Made by a program: the position numbers and the translations under genes | Assembly: GCF_004522105.1 (NCBI RefSeq) | Contig: NZ_SPUJ01000001.1 | Coordinates: 868,001 to 932,000 of the forward strand | From: Nocardioides sp. 1609 | GTDB lineage: Bacteria; Actinomycetota; Actinomycetes; Propionibacteriales; Nocardioidaceae | Reading direction: 5' to 3' | Length of the DNA: 64,000 nucleotides | In this document: positions 8,091-16,704 of the stretch, in pieces | Layout: each line of letters starts with the position of its first letter | Numbering within the stretch: the stretch's first letter is position 1 | The notes under the pieces: generated by a model | The model's database searches: none | Told to the model about the DNA's origin: nothing | Seen by the model: the letters and a program-made list of their open reading frames with translations, nothing else

Positions 8091-9203
8091 TTACCAGGCC
8101 TCTTCGAGTGGATAGGTGTTTGCATCGAGATCAGCGAAGAGCTCCTCGATCTTCGGCGCGTACCAAGCCGCCGTCTCCTCAGGCGACGAGTCACGCTTGA
8201 TGATCTCCGCGACGTTGTCGCTCGTGATGAGAGTGGCGCCGATGTCGACGAATCCCTCGGGGAGCGCGTCCCCGCGAGCTCCCTCGGTCAGGAGCCTGGC
8301 AACGGTGTAACCCTGCAGGTACCAGTTCACGGCGCTCGTTGCGAGGAGGGTGCCGTCCTCGACGCCAGTCAGAGTTTCGGGAGAAGTCTCGAGCGCGCCA
8401 GCGGCAAAGTCGTAGCCCTGCTCCTTCTTGACCTTGTAGATACTGGGGCCGTCCTGGTCACAGGCACCGATCGCCAAGACTGTGTCAGGGTGGGCCCGAA
8501 GCTGCTGATCCCATGCGGCGGTGTTGGCCTGCGGCTCTACCTTCGAGTCGAACACCTCGACGTTCGTGTTGGGCAGCAGTTCGGATGCGACGTCCCTCCA
8601 AGCGTCCACTCGCTCGGCCAAGACACCGGTGTCCCCGGGGACGCACTGTCCGAGAATGACGTCCCCCGTGGTGTCAGTGTCCAGGCCCCCGAGTTCGATG
8701 ACCGTGGTCATGGCTTCGCGAGCGTGGGCGGCGTCATTGATGCCCACGAAGGTCTTGAGCAGCGACGATGCGGCTTCGTCCTGGGTCTCTACAGGCTTGA
8801 TTGCGTAAGCGAGGGAGTTCGGAACCCGCTGCGTGAGGTCCTGCAAGGTGCGGGTCCACAGGGAGGGTGGGAACGGAGATACGCCGAACCCGTCTGGGTT
8901 GCGCGTGAGCAGGTTGTTCGTCTGCTGCTGAGCGAGGGCCGGGTCGATCGACGGAGGTCCCTGGACATCGAGGTTCACATTGCCGTCTTCGTCTGCGAAA
9001 GCCTCCATTCCCGCTCGCGTGTCCTGTGCGAACTTGACTCCGGTCAGGGTGAGTTCCATCGCAAGGTTCACCTCATCGCCGTCACCACCGGAGCCCGACT
9101 CGCCGGCGCAACTGGAGAGCGACACGACCGCGACGGTCGCAAGGGCGACGCCGATCGTCCGCTGGGCTGTGTGATTCCAGGCCTGGTTTCGAGTAATCAT
9201 CAT
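8091..9203 (-). CDS. Periplasmic-type sugar-binding lipoprotein of ABC importer
   Basis: A solute-binding protein of about 370 residues (peripla_BP_4-like). I place the start at ATG 9203 (a second ATG follows directly), preceded by AGGA. A signal peptide with lipobox VSLSSC gives lipidation at Cys ~33, followed by a Gly/Ser/Asp linker. The mature part starts VNLAMELTLTGVKFAQDTRAG. A longer in-frame frame reaches 9605 but would overlap the permease gene, so I reject it. It sits second in the order permease, binding protein, ATPase, an uncommon order for rbs-type systems. It should capture the substrate outside the membrane. Confidence 0.9.
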   Translation of the reverse strand: MMITRNQAWNHTAQRTIGVALATVAVVSLSSCAGESGSGGDGDEVNLAMELTLTGVKFAQDTRAGMEAFADEDGNVNLDVQGPPSIDPALAQQQTNNLLTRNPDGFGVSPFPPSLWTRTLQDLTQRVPNSLAYAIKPVETQDEAASSLLKTFVGINDAAHAREAMTTVIELGGLDTDTTGDVILGQCVPGDTGVLAERVDAWRDVASELLPNTNVEVFDSKVEPQANTAAWDQQLRAHPDTVLAIGACDQDGPSIYKVKKEQGYDFAAGALETSPETLTGVEDGTLLATSAVNWYLQGYTVARLLTEGARGDALPEGFVDIGATLITSDNVAEIIKRDSSPEETAAWYAPKIEELFADLDANTYPLEEAW

Positions 9204-9274
9204 TGAATTCCTGCTTTCAGTGGGTCTTGACGGGACTCTGGTTCTGAAGGGATCGATTGGACGGACGGCGAAGG

Positions 9275-10366
9275 TCACGCGAAGGCCCGGCGCGCCCGCC
9301 TGTTTCGAACTAGGGCGTCCGTACCGACCGCCACCAGGATCACTGCGCCTGTAACGAAGTTGGTCCAGTTGGTGCTGACGGCGAAGAAGACAAGGCCGGT
9401 ATTGATGACGGCCACAATGAGCGCTCCGAGTAGAGCACCAGGGACTGTGCCGGACCCTCCACTGACCGCGGTGCCGCCGATGATTGCTGCGGCAATGACC
9501 TGAAGTTCGAAGCCGACACCGACGGTGGGATCCGCGCCCTGGAAGTAGGCCAAGCTGAGCACACCAGACAGTCCAGCCAGGCCTCCCACTAGCCCGAGCG
9601 CCCACAGACGAACGCGACCAACCGGGATACCTGAGAACCGGGCGGCTTCACGGTTCGAGCCGACGGCGCGCACTGCGGCACCGAACCGCGTCCTATTGAA
9701 TACGACCGTCATGACGCATCCGGTGAGGAAGACCACCCACACGACCACAGGGACCCCGAGCAGGTCGCCACCAAACCTGACGAAGAAGCTGCTCTCGACG
9801 GGGATGTCCGCGATAGGCATCCCATCAGAAATGATGGTGACCAGACCGCGGTATAGGGACAGCGTTCCGAGGGTGACGATGATGACTGGAATCCTGAACA
9901 GTTGAGCCAGGACCCCGTTCATCAGGCCCATCGCTGCGGCCAATCCAATAGCGAGCAGCGCTGCGATGTACGGGTTGACGCTGGACATCAGTTGAGCTGC
10001 GGCGACGATACTCACGGCGTAGATGCCGCCGACTGAAAGGTCGATCTCTGTCATCGCCAGGAGGAACACCATCCCGTAGGCGACGATCGCCACGTAGGCC
10101 GCCGTGCGGAGCGTGTTGAGAAGTGCGTCGACTTGGAGGAAGTCGGGACGCAACAGTCCGATTCCCACGACGAGGAAAATTAGGGCCAGGGCCGTTCCGA
10201 GTTCGTCGAATTTCAGGAATCGGTACGGCGCGGAGCCGCTTTCAGCCTTGAGCGAGCTCGCGTCTTCTGAACCTGGGGTGCCCGGCCCTGGTACGTCCCG
10301 ACCGTGGGCCAACGCCCCAGTCTGAGCGGATCCGACTTCACGATCCGGTTCGGTCCGGCGCCTCAC
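9275..10366 (-). CDS. Sugar-type ABC importer permease (RbsC family)
   Basis: A 363-residue membrane protein. A polar N-terminal extension of ~45 residues precedes the first membrane segment (LGTALALIFLVVGIGLL). The family signature region is MTEIDLSVGGIYAVS, and the EAA-like cytoplasmic loop includes AVGSNREAARFSGIPV. About ten hydrophobic segments follow the RbsC pattern. The GTG start at 10366 overlaps the stop of a possible 32-codon leader frame (GTGA), suggesting coupling. It is first in its operon, under operator site b. Confidence 0.92.
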   Translation of the reverse strand: MRRRTEPDREVGSAQTGALAHGRDVPGPGTPGSEDASSLKAESGSAPYRFLKFDELGTALALIFLVVGIGLLRPDFLQVDALLNTLRTAAYVAIVAYGMVFLLAMTEIDLSVGGIYAVSIVAAAQLMSSVNPYIAALLAIGLAAAMGLMNGVLAQLFRIPVIIVTLGTLSLYRGLVTIISDGMPIADIPVESSFFVRFGGDLLGVPVVVWVVFLTGCVMTVVFNRTRFGAAVRAVGSNREAARFSGIPVGRVRLWALGLVGGLAGLSGVLSLAYFQGADPTVGVGFELQVIAAAIIGGTAVSGGSGTVPGALLGALIVAVINTGLVFFAVSTNWTNFVTGAVILVAVGTDALVRNRRARRAFA

Positions 10367-10461
10367 AGTCGCCCCTCGGCCGCACTGTGCCCGCGGACGT
10401 CGTTCGCGTAGCCGTGCAGCGTCCTAGTCGACGGTGTCGCTGGATGAATACCTGACGCCAC
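10363..10461 (-). CDS. Possible 32-codon leader ORF coupled to the permease
   Basis: A GTG at 10459-10461 (minus strand) lies five bases after AAGGAG, the best ribosome site upstream of the permease. Its frame stays open for 32 codons and stops with TGA inside the GTGA that also starts the permease. No homology is recognised. It may serve only to deliver ribosomes to the permease start, or the permease may really be initiated elsewhere. Confidence 0.35.
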   Translation of the reverse strand: MASGIHPATPSTRTLHGYANDVRGHSAAEGRL

Positions 10462-10507
10462 GACCACTCCTTGCGTGTGATGAGCCTCACTCTTGTGCGG
10501 CCGGCTC

Positions 10508-10537
10508 AAATTAGTCCGTATACGTTTGGAGTGTCAA
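10508..10537 (-). promoter_or_regulatory. Promoter and operator (site b) of the first ABC importer
   Basis: On the minus strand TTGACA (complement of 10532-10537), 18 bp and TAATTT (complement of 10508-10513) frame the motif CGTATACG (10517-10524). The operator lies between -35 and -10, where a bound repressor would block RNA polymerase. Confidence 0.6.
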
Positions 10538-11703
10538 CGTTTACAGTCGCCCTCTGTCCGTCGTCTCGCCGCCCTCTCTGCAAGACAGACTCTCCGAGTT
10601 GCTCCGCATGCTGACCACGTGTCCGGACGATCGGACGTCAGCACGTTTCGGCACGGAGTCGAGGGGGGCGGCTTCGGACGAACGGTCGGCGGTCGACTCG
10701 GCGCCCCGACAGCACCGACCTGGAATCGGCTTGCGGCAGCCACCAAGGTTGGGTGAGTTGCGCGACCCGAGGGGCCCACAACCTCTCCAAGCGTCATGCC
10801 GAGGCACCGGGAACGCGGGTCCATCCAAGCCGACAGGGAGGGCTGGCCTCGTTCAGACAGCGAACGGCCTAGCGAACGCGTTCCCAGGCCTGATGCAAGG
10901 CGCGACGTCCTTAATCGTTGCCTCGACTAGGGGACGGCCGCGCGCGCGGTCACATGCGCACCAAGACGGGCAACCGGTCAACAGAACATTGTTCGGCCCG
11001 TGCCGGGTCAGCGTCGCGACGTCCCGCGAATGCGAATGTAGCGAGACGATGACCACCTGTTCATCGGAATCTGTCGCGACTCTCATTGCTAGGTCACCTC
11101 ATCGGCACGCTCACCAAATGCGGAAACTCTGAGGGGTAAGGACGAGCGACCCTCGGGGCAGCGAAGACAGCACGCCGACCCGCCGGCCGAGCTCAAAGAC
11201 GGAACACCCAGTTCTTGGACTGAAAGTCGTCATGGCCGCAACGGGCGAACGTGCAGGTGGTCACCCTGCTTTCGCAATCGAGTTGCTGCACGCGCACCCG
11301 CTGCGTCGGCGCTGTGACGCCTTATTGGTCCAGGCGATCCCGAGCGGGCTAGCGGTGACCATGCCGCATACTCGGCTCATTGACGATGGGTCGTAGCGGC
11401 TCCGGTATCACCCTGCAGACCAAGCGCGACGAGGTACCGCGATCCATTCGCCGCCGTGCCTTCTAGGCACGCTGACATCGGACCACGACCGAAGGCAACA
11501 ACGTACTTCCAGTCTAAGCTGGCATCAGAGCGGCTACCGGAACTTTCGGCCACAGAGGGTCCTCGCAACTGATTGAGGGACATCGTTGATCAGATTCCCT
11601 GACAGGGCCATGCGCCTCGGATCATCTGCGGCAACAAGAAGGCGTAGACAGAGGGGGGCGTATCCGGCCAGCGCAGCCCACCTGCTCTGCGTCCGAAATC
11701 TAA
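10538..11703. other. Long intergenic region, no gene recognised
   Basis: About 1.2 kb. Open frames exist on both strands (for example 10599-11132 plus, 10853-11086 minus), but none has a ribosome site, a recognisable motif or convincing composition. It is most likely degraded sequence between two transcription units. Confidence 0.5.
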
Positions 11704-12447
11704 TTAGGTACGTACGAGTCCACCATCAATGACGAGCGTCTGACCCGTCATGAAGGCAGCGTCGTCGGACACGAGGAACGACAGCGCTCCAACGACATCA
11801 CTCGGCTGTTGCGTCCGATGAATCGCCTGCAGACTCTTGGTGATCGTGAAGTCATCCTCGGCGCTGATACGCCGCGTGCTCTCGGTTTCGACAATGCTGG
11901 GAGCCACGGCGTTCACGGTGATACCAGACTCAGCGAGCTCTGTTGCCAGGGCGTGCATGAGCCCGATGAGTGCGCCTTTGGTGGAGACGTAGTGCGGAAA
12001 ACCTGGAGAGCCGGCTTGGAAGCTCACAGACGAGGTGAAGACGATGCGGCCCCATCGGCGGTCGGTCATCGTCGGCAGAATGGCACGCGTAACGAGGAAG
12101 GCACCTTCGACGTTGACTGCGAAGACCTTACGCCAGTCAGCCAGTTCAAGGGTGGCCAAGTCTCCCTTGGGATAGATACCCGCGTTATTGACGAGGACGT
12201 CGACGCCGTCGAACTCCGACAAGACGGTCTCGTTCATTCGAGTTACTGCATCTTCGTCGGTGATGTCGCACTCGATGGCGAGGCACCGTCGGCCGGCAGC
12301 CTCCACCTGCGCCACTGTCTCGGAGGAGCCGCGGAGATCTACGGCAACGATGTCGTGGCCGTCCACGGCGAGGCGCTGTGCGAACGCCTGACCTAGTCCG
12401 GCGGCTGCACCGGTAACGAGTGCAACACGGCGACGGTTCGTAGTCAT
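11704..12447 (-). CDS. SDR-family oxidoreductase (FabG-like)
   Basis: A 247-residue classical SDR: TGAAAGLGQAFA (NAD(P)-binding), an acidic AVDLRG after beta-2 favouring NAD, CDITDED, NNAG in VLVNNAGIYPKGD, catalytic Ser in FTSSVSFQAG, Tyr/Lys in YVSTKG, and the C-terminal FMTGQTLVIDGGLV. I choose ATG 12447 because CTGGAGG sits just upstream; the frame could extend to 12546. It is divergent from the tandem MarR gene with operator sites c1 and c2 between them, so it is a likely target of that regulator. It probably oxidises or reduces a hydroxy/keto intermediate. Confidence 0.92.
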   Translation of the reverse strand: MTTNRRRVALVTGAAAGLGQAFAQRLAVDGHDIVAVDLRGSSETVAQVEAAGRRCLAIECDITDEDAVTRMNETVLSEFDGVDVLVNNAGIYPKGDLATLELADWRKVFAVNVEGAFLVTRAILPTMTDRRWGRIVFTSSVSFQAGSPGFPHYVSTKGALIGLMHALATELAESGITVNAVAPSIVETESTRRISAEDDFTITKSLQAIHRTQQPSDVVGALSFLVSDDAAFMTGQTLVIDGGLVRT

Positions 12448-12609
12448 TGGTACCTCCAGTTGGTGCGGCCGGGCCGCTTCTTGGGCTGGCCGGCCGCTGG
12501 TGGGACTTTGTCTCTGATGCGGCCAACCACATCTGTTGCCGTGCACCGCTCATCGCCGGTTGTCCGTCGCGAGTCTGCTACTCGACGAGCTTGCACTCAT
12601 CCGATGGTG

Positions 12610-12649
12610 CGTATACGGAAGATTAGGGGCGTCGAGGACGGCAGGTCAA
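12610..12649 (-). promoter_or_regulatory. Promoter and operator (site c1) of the SDR
   Basis: On the minus strand TTGACC (complement of 12644-12649), 18 bp and TAATCT (complement of 12620-12625) are followed at once by CGTATACG (12610-12617). The operator covers the expected start of transcription. Confidence 0.6.
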
Positions 12650-12652
12650 GAA

Positions 12653-12677
12653 GATCCGCATACGTTACGATCAGTTC
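12653..12677 (+). promoter_or_regulatory. Variant operator (site c2) at the tandem MarR promoter
   Basis: GATCCGCATACGTTACGATC (12653-12672) contains a one-base variant of the core (CGCATACG, 12657-12664). A -10-like TACGAT (12666-12671) ends 6 nt before the ATG at 12678 and no Shine-Dalgarno is visible, so a leaderless transcript is likely. The overlap suggests autoregulation. Confidence 0.5.
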
Positions 12678-13604
12678 ATGGCTAACGCCCGCACCGCGTC
12701 AGTCAAGGTAGGCAACGAGATGAGCTTGCCTCTCGACAGCACGCTCGGCCACCTTCTGCGCCGTTCGCAACAACGCCACACGGCTATGTGGACGAATCAG
12801 TTCAACGGTGACCTCACAGGTCCCCAGTACGCGGTTCTGTGCGTCGTCTATTCATCCGCAGACTTAGACCAGCGGGCCATCGGCGAGATGGCGTCTCTTG
12901 ACAAATCGACTACCGCCGACGTTGTAGCTCGACTAGAACGGCGTGGCTGGCTGCACCGCAGTCCGGCCCCAGAGGACGCCCGCAGGAACATTGTCAGGCT
13001 CAGCTCCCCTGCACGCGTCGCCCTCCGTGGGATCACAGACACTGCAAGACAGGTGCAAGGTGACCTGCTCGATTCGTTACCCGCAACCCAGCGCCAACGG
13101 TTCATTGAACTGCTGGGACGCGTGGCCTACGCCGGGGACGTTCCGACGGCAGAGCGATCAGACGGCCAACCCGTCGAACCGGTACTTCCGCTTCCCACGG
13201 CACCGGGACATCTCCTTCGTCGAGCTGAGCAGCTTCACGGTTCGGCCTGGTCACGACTGGTAGGTGCGGACATCACGCCCTCTCAATATGCGGTGCTTAC
13301 TGCGTTGTCCGGCAAGCCCCAAGCATCGCAAGTAGAAGTCAGCGAACTCGCATCTCTCGACAAGTCCAGCGGAGCCGACATAATCGGGAGGCTTGCCTCT
13401 CGCGGACACATCGTCTTGAACCGTGACCCCGAGGACCGACGCCGGAAGGTCCTGGAACTCGCTCCGCAGGGCACTGCCCTGCTGAGGGATGTGACGCCGA
13501 CTGTGCAGTCAGTTCAAGACTCGTTGACTCAGCCCCTGATGCGGCCGCGAGACAAGACCGACCTCATCCGCCACCTGAAAGGCGTCGCCTACGGCACCAC
13601 GTGA
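12678..13604 (+). CDS. Tandem (double-domain) MarR-family transcriptional regulator
   Basis: 308 residues containing two complete MarR winged-helix units. Unit 1 (~20-150) has GHLLRRSQQRHTAMW, LTGPQYAVLCVVYSS, the recognition region MASLDKSTTADVVARLERRGWL and the wing PEDARRNIVRLS. Unit 2 (~170-305) has GHLLRRAEQLHGSAW, ITPSQYAVLTALSG, LASLDKSSGADIIGRLASRGHI and PEDRRRKVLEL. Ordinary MarR proteins are ~150 residues and dimerise; this one looks like a covalent dimer. It is divergent from the SDR with two copies of the CGTATACG-type operator between them. I infer it is the regulator of the window-wide motif, probably released by an aromatic ligand as is common for MarR proteins. Confidence 0.92.
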   Translation: MANARTASVKVGNEMSLPLDSTLGHLLRRSQQRHTAMWTNQFNGDLTGPQYAVLCVVYSSADLDQRAIGEMASLDKSTTADVVARLERRGWLHRSPAPEDARRNIVRLSSPARVALRGITDTARQVQGDLLDSLPATQRQRFIELLGRVAYAGDVPTAERSDGQPVEPVLPLPTAPGHLLRRAEQLHGSAWSRLVGADITPSQYAVLTALSGKPQASQVEVSELASLDKSSGADIIGRLASRGHIVLNRDPEDRRRKVLELAPQGTALLRDVTPTVQSVQDSLTQPLMRPRDKTDLIRHLKGVAYGTT

Positions 13605-13669
13605 CGACGCCTTCCGGCGGCAATGGCTGAATCGGCTTACGTCCGAATCGATACTGGCGACCTCAATGT

Positions 13670-14611
13670 TCACGCTAGTCGCGGGAAGAGGGACTTCGCA
13701 GCCTCCGACGAAATCGACTTCGCCGCGTGGTCATCGAGTCCCGCCGAGTCGAGCTGATTCGTGAAGTACTCGGGCTGTCCATCGCCGGCATACGGGTAGT
13801 CGCTCCCGTAGGTGATGCGACCAGGCTGCGCGAACGCCATCAGGCTGGGCAGACTTGAAGGACTAGCCGTGAGCGCTGTGTCGAAGTAGAACTCTCGGCA
13901 GTCCGCCAGGAACTCTTCGCGGTTAGGCGGGCCATCGGCTGTAGTGGGCGTCAGTGACGCGATGCGATGGGCGGCGTAGGGGAGGAAGCCGCCGCCATGG
14001 GACAGCAGGAACTTGATGCGTGGGTACCTCCGAACGCACCCATGCCGAACGAGATTGAGTGCCGCTCGAGTCGTGTCGAGCAAGAAGTCGGCAATGAAGA
14101 CTGGAACGTCCTGCAACGGTGGCGCCTCTGGAAGCGCGTTGGGGTGCACGAATAGCACAGCGGATCTGCGATCCAACTCCTCAAGCAACGGATCCAGGGA
14201 TGGGTCGCCCAAGTAGGTTCCTTCTTGGCTAGCCAACATCACGACACCGTCGCAACCGAGTACGTCGAACGAATGAACGATCTCTTCCAGCGCGTCGTCG
14301 ACGTTCGGCAGAGGAAGGCCGGCTAGGAGTCCGAATTCCTTCGGTCGTCGGGTTACCAGGTCGGCGGCGTACTCGTTGACCTCGCGAGCGATCGCGCGTG
14401 CCTCCGATCGGTTTCCGAAGTAGAAACCTGGTCGTGCAGTCGAGAGAACGCTCGCACCGATTCCGAGTCGTCCCATGAGGTCCAGTGAGGCCTCGGGCGA
14501 CCACGCTGGAATAGCCTGTCCCCCAAAGTAACCTTTCCCTTCGAGGTAGCGCCGATATTCTGGGGCCACGAAGTGATGGTGAGTATCAATCCGCGGAGCA
14601 CTGTCTACCAT
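13670..14611 (-). CDS. Amidohydrolase-family protein, ACMSD/resorcylate-decarboxylase-like
   Basis: A 313-residue TIM-barrel metal enzyme. Metal-binding positions are visible: IDTHHHF (residues 8-14, HxH), the His in LFVHPN, the His in LLSHGGGFLPY and the Asp in YGSDYPY. That set fits the amidohydrolase_2 branch, whose members decarboxylate aromatic acids (gamma-resorcylate, 2,3-dihydroxybenzoate, ACMS) or hydrolyse ring-cleavage products. It is the last gene of the gentisate operon, coupled to the preceding FAH gene by a TGATG overlap. It may decarboxylate a carboxylated hydroxybenzoate before ring cleavage; hydrolysis of an open-ring product is an alternative. Confidence 0.85.
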   Translation of the reverse strand: MVDSAPRIDTHHHFVAPEYRRYLEGKGYFGGQAIPAWSPEASLDLMGRLGIGASVLSTARPGFYFGNRSEARAIAREVNEYAADLVTRRPKEFGLLAGLPLPNVDDALEEIVHSFDVLGCDGVVMLASQEGTYLGDPSLDPLLEELDRRSAVLFVHPNALPEAPPLQDVPVFIADFLLDTTRAALNLVRHGCVRRYPRIKFLLSHGGGFLPYAAHRIASLTPTTADGPPNREEFLADCREFYFDTALTASPSSLPSLMAFAQPGRITYGSDYPYAGDGQPEYFTNQLDSAGLDDHAAKSISSEAAKSLFPRLA

Positions 14612-15516
14612 CAGCTAGCCTCCGAACTGTTGCGCACGGGCGTGAGCTCGCTGGGCGGGAGTGGACCACGGCGAGCGCCGGATGTGGGGCACGCGACAGC
14701 GTCCTGGGCGGAAACCAGGACCGTCAGTGTTCCCACACGCCCAACCTCGACTGAGATCTCGTCTCCATCGTGAATCTGGCCGACGCCAGCGGGGGTACCG
14801 GTCGCAATGACGTCTCCCGGTTCCAGCACCATGACGGAGGACACGTAAGAGATGAGCTTGGGCACGTCCCAGATGAGATCCGCGATGTCCGCATCCTGTC
14901 GTCGGTCCCCGTTAACTCGAGTGATCAGTCGGAGTTGGTCCAGGGGGCCGACTTCGTCGGGTGTGACAAGGAGTGGGCCCATGGGTGTGAACGTGTCGAA
15001 GGACTTCCGTGTGGATCGGTCCTCGCCTCCCCTCATAGTCATGTCCAGAAGACAGGTATATCCGACGACGTGCTCGAGGGCGTTCGCTTCGTCGACATGA
15101 CTGGCCCTGCGGCCAATCACCACCGCCAGTTCTCCTTCTTGATCGAACCTCCGGTCGTGGTACGGGAGTCGGACCACCCCACCGTCGGCGATCAGCGATG
15201 TAGGCGCCTTGAGAAACACTCCGAGACTGCCGATATGAACAACCTCGCTCATCTCCGTCTGGTGATCGGTGTAGTTGACCGGGGCTGCAACAATCTTGCC
15301 CGGATCGGGCACCGGCGGCAGAACAGTCACCTGAGATAGCGGAATCACGTCTGACTCCGGTTCAGTGCTTGCGAGCTCACCTGCCATCAAGAGTCGACGC
15401 ATCGGACTGTGATCACCAGGGACTCCGCGCGCGAGGACGCGGATCCCTCCGTCCTCGTCGAGGATGCCAGCTGCGGCAGTCCCGTCGCTGAGGCTGACAC
15501 TGAGATAGCGGGTCAT
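14611..15516 (-). CDS. FAH-family hydrolase/isomerase, probable fumaryl- or maleylpyruvate hydrolase
   Basis: A 301-residue fumarylacetoacetate-hydrolase fold. Signatures are KIVAAPVNYTDH, KAPTSLIADGGVVRLP, the metal-binding Glu pair in FDQEGELAVVIGR and the Asp/Glu segment LLDMTMRGGED, TPMGPLLVTPDEV and GDVIATGTPAGVG. It is adjacent to a gentisate 1,2-dioxygenase, so cleavage of the maleylpyruvate or fumarylpyruvate produced by ring opening is the natural assignment. The C-terminal ~30 residues after LVSAQDAV are low-complexity and longer than needed. No maleylpyruvate isomerase is seen in the window. It overlaps the hydroxylase gene by 4 bp upstream and the amidohydrolase by 1 bp downstream. 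Confidence 0.87.
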   Translation of the reverse strand: MTRYLSVSLSDGTAAAGILDEDGGIRVLARGVPGDHSPMRRLLMAGELASTEPESDVIPLSQVTVLPPVPDPGKIVAAPVNYTDHQTEMSEVVHIGSLGVFLKAPTSLIADGGVVRLPYHDRRFDQEGELAVVIGRRASHVDEANALEHVVGYTCLLDMTMRGGEDRSTRKSFDTFTPMGPLLVTPDEVGPLDQLRLITRVNGDRRQDADIADLIWDVPKLISYVSSVMVLEPGDVIATGTPAGVGQIHDGDEISVEVGRVGTLTVLVSAQDAVACPTSGARRGPLPPSELTPVRNSSEAS

Positions 15517-16700
15517 GCTGTGGTCCTTTCGGAGGGTGCGTAGAGCCAGTCGAGTTCGCTGAAGTCGTCTGGGCGGCGTTGCCCCAGGACCCGATCCCGC
15601 AGGGCAAGGGTCAGTGGGTCAGCGGAGTGCCAGAGCTCGCCCCACGGGCGAGCGGACCGCTGGCATCGCGAGGCTCGTGGAATTCGATCGCTCTCGTAGG
15701 CGGTGAGTGCGTTGGACAATGTCGTCTCAGTCGCAAGATGTCGGGCCAGACTGATCGCGTCCTCGAGGGCTTGGCAGGCGCCCTGACCCAAGTACTGGAG
15801 CATCGGGTGGGCCGCGTCACCGATAAGAGCCACACCGTCGGTGGTCCAGCGGGCGATCGGGTCGCGATCGTATAGCGGCCATTCCTTAGTGGAATCGATC
15901 AGCGGGATGCACCGTCGAACTGCTGGGCAGGCGGCTGCGAAGGCATCGTTTAGGGCGCTTGGTGACATTGGTGTGTCGAGCGATGGGTCCGGACGGCGGA
16001 TGACCGCGACCTGGTTATAGACCTGGCCTCCTCGTACCGGGTATTGCATGAGGTGCACGCCCGGGCCGACCCACAGGACCACGTCATCGAGTGACATGTC
16101 GTCCGACACAGCCGATGTTGGGACGGTCCCACGGAACGCCACGTACTCGCTGAAGACAGGCTTGTCGTCGGAGACCAGGCCGCGAACCAGCGACCAAAGA
16201 CCATCGGCCCCGATCACGAGTTGAGCATGGATCCTTCGCCCGTTCTTGAAGGTGACCTCGTGGCCGTGATCCGCACGGTCCAGACCTACTACCTGCATGT
16301 CCGTGAGGAGGGTGACAAGCGGGCTTTGCCGACAAGCGTCGAGGAGGACTTCGAGAACGTCGTTTCTGTGGACGACGAAGTATGGGTAGCCGAAACGGGA
16401 CTGGAAGGCTGGGCCCAAATCGAGGGTTGTGATGGTGCCGCCGGTGATGGCGTCCCTCATGACTCCCGCGCGCGGCAGCACGGCACGGCTGACCACCTTG
16501 TCGTAGAGACCGAGGTGGTCGAGCGCGGCGCTGGCGTTCGGGCCCATCTGCAGGCCGGCGCCGATTTCGGTGAACTCGGGAGCCTGTTCCACCACATGTA
16601 CGGCGCGGCCCGTGCGCGCCATCGCGTAGGCAGCGGCCAGGCCCCCGATTCCGCCGCCGATGATCAGAGTCTCTACAGGTTCAGTCTGTGACTTGTTCAC
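15513..16700 (-). CDS. FAD-dependent aromatic hydroxylase (3-hydroxybenzoate 6-hydroxylase / salicylate hydroxylase type)
   Basis: A 395-residue class A flavoprotein monooxygenase. The FAD-binding GGGIGGLAAAYA (residues ~15-26) is followed by HVVEQAPEFTEIGAGLQMGPNA, the DG motif in VIGADGLWS, and GDAAHPMLQYLGQGACQALEDA near residue 300. The MLQYLxQGACQALEDA segment is typical of the 3-hydroxybenzoate-6-/salicylate-hydroxylase group. It lies directly after the gentisate dioxygenase gene (4-bp gap), so its product is most likely gentisate, made from 3-hydroxybenzoate or, with a 5-hydroxylating enzyme, from salicylate. It is cytoplasmic and uses NADH and oxygen. Confidence 0.9.
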   Translation of the reverse strand: MNKSQTEPVETLIIGGGIGGLAAAYAMARTGRAVHVVEQAPEFTEIGAGLQMGPNASAALDHLGLYDKVVSRAVLPRAGVMRDAITGGTITTLDLGPAFQSRFGYPYFVVHRNDVLEVLLDACRQSPLVTLLTDMQVVGLDRADHGHEVTFKNGRRIHAQLVIGADGLWSLVRGLVSDDKPVFSEYVAFRGTVPTSAVSDDMSLDDVVLWVGPGVHLMQYPVRGGQVYNQVAVIRRPDPSLDTPMSPSALNDAFAAACPAVRRCIPLIDSTKEWPLYDRDPIARWTTDGVALIGDAAHPMLQYLGQGACQALEDAISLARHLATETTLSNALTAYESDRIPRASRCQRSARPWGELWHSADPLTLALRDRVLGQRRPDDFSELDWLYAPSERTTA

Positions 16701-16704
16701 GGCT

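Noticed and set aside
7995-9206. 403-codon open frame on the plus strand
   Set aside because: Antisense to the ABC lipoprotein gene; no family motif and no ribosome site.
9204-9605. In-frame N-terminal extension of the first sugar-binding lipoprotein
   Set aside because: It would overlap the permease gene and place a hydrophilic Arg-rich stretch before the signal peptide.
10599-11132. 177-codon plus-strand frame in the 1.2-kb gap
   Set aside because: No recognisable motif, no ribosome site and low-complexity composition.
11700-11716. TTAGGTACGTACGAG resembling the regulon operator
   Set aside because: It is the last codons of the SDR and lacks the central CGTATACG.
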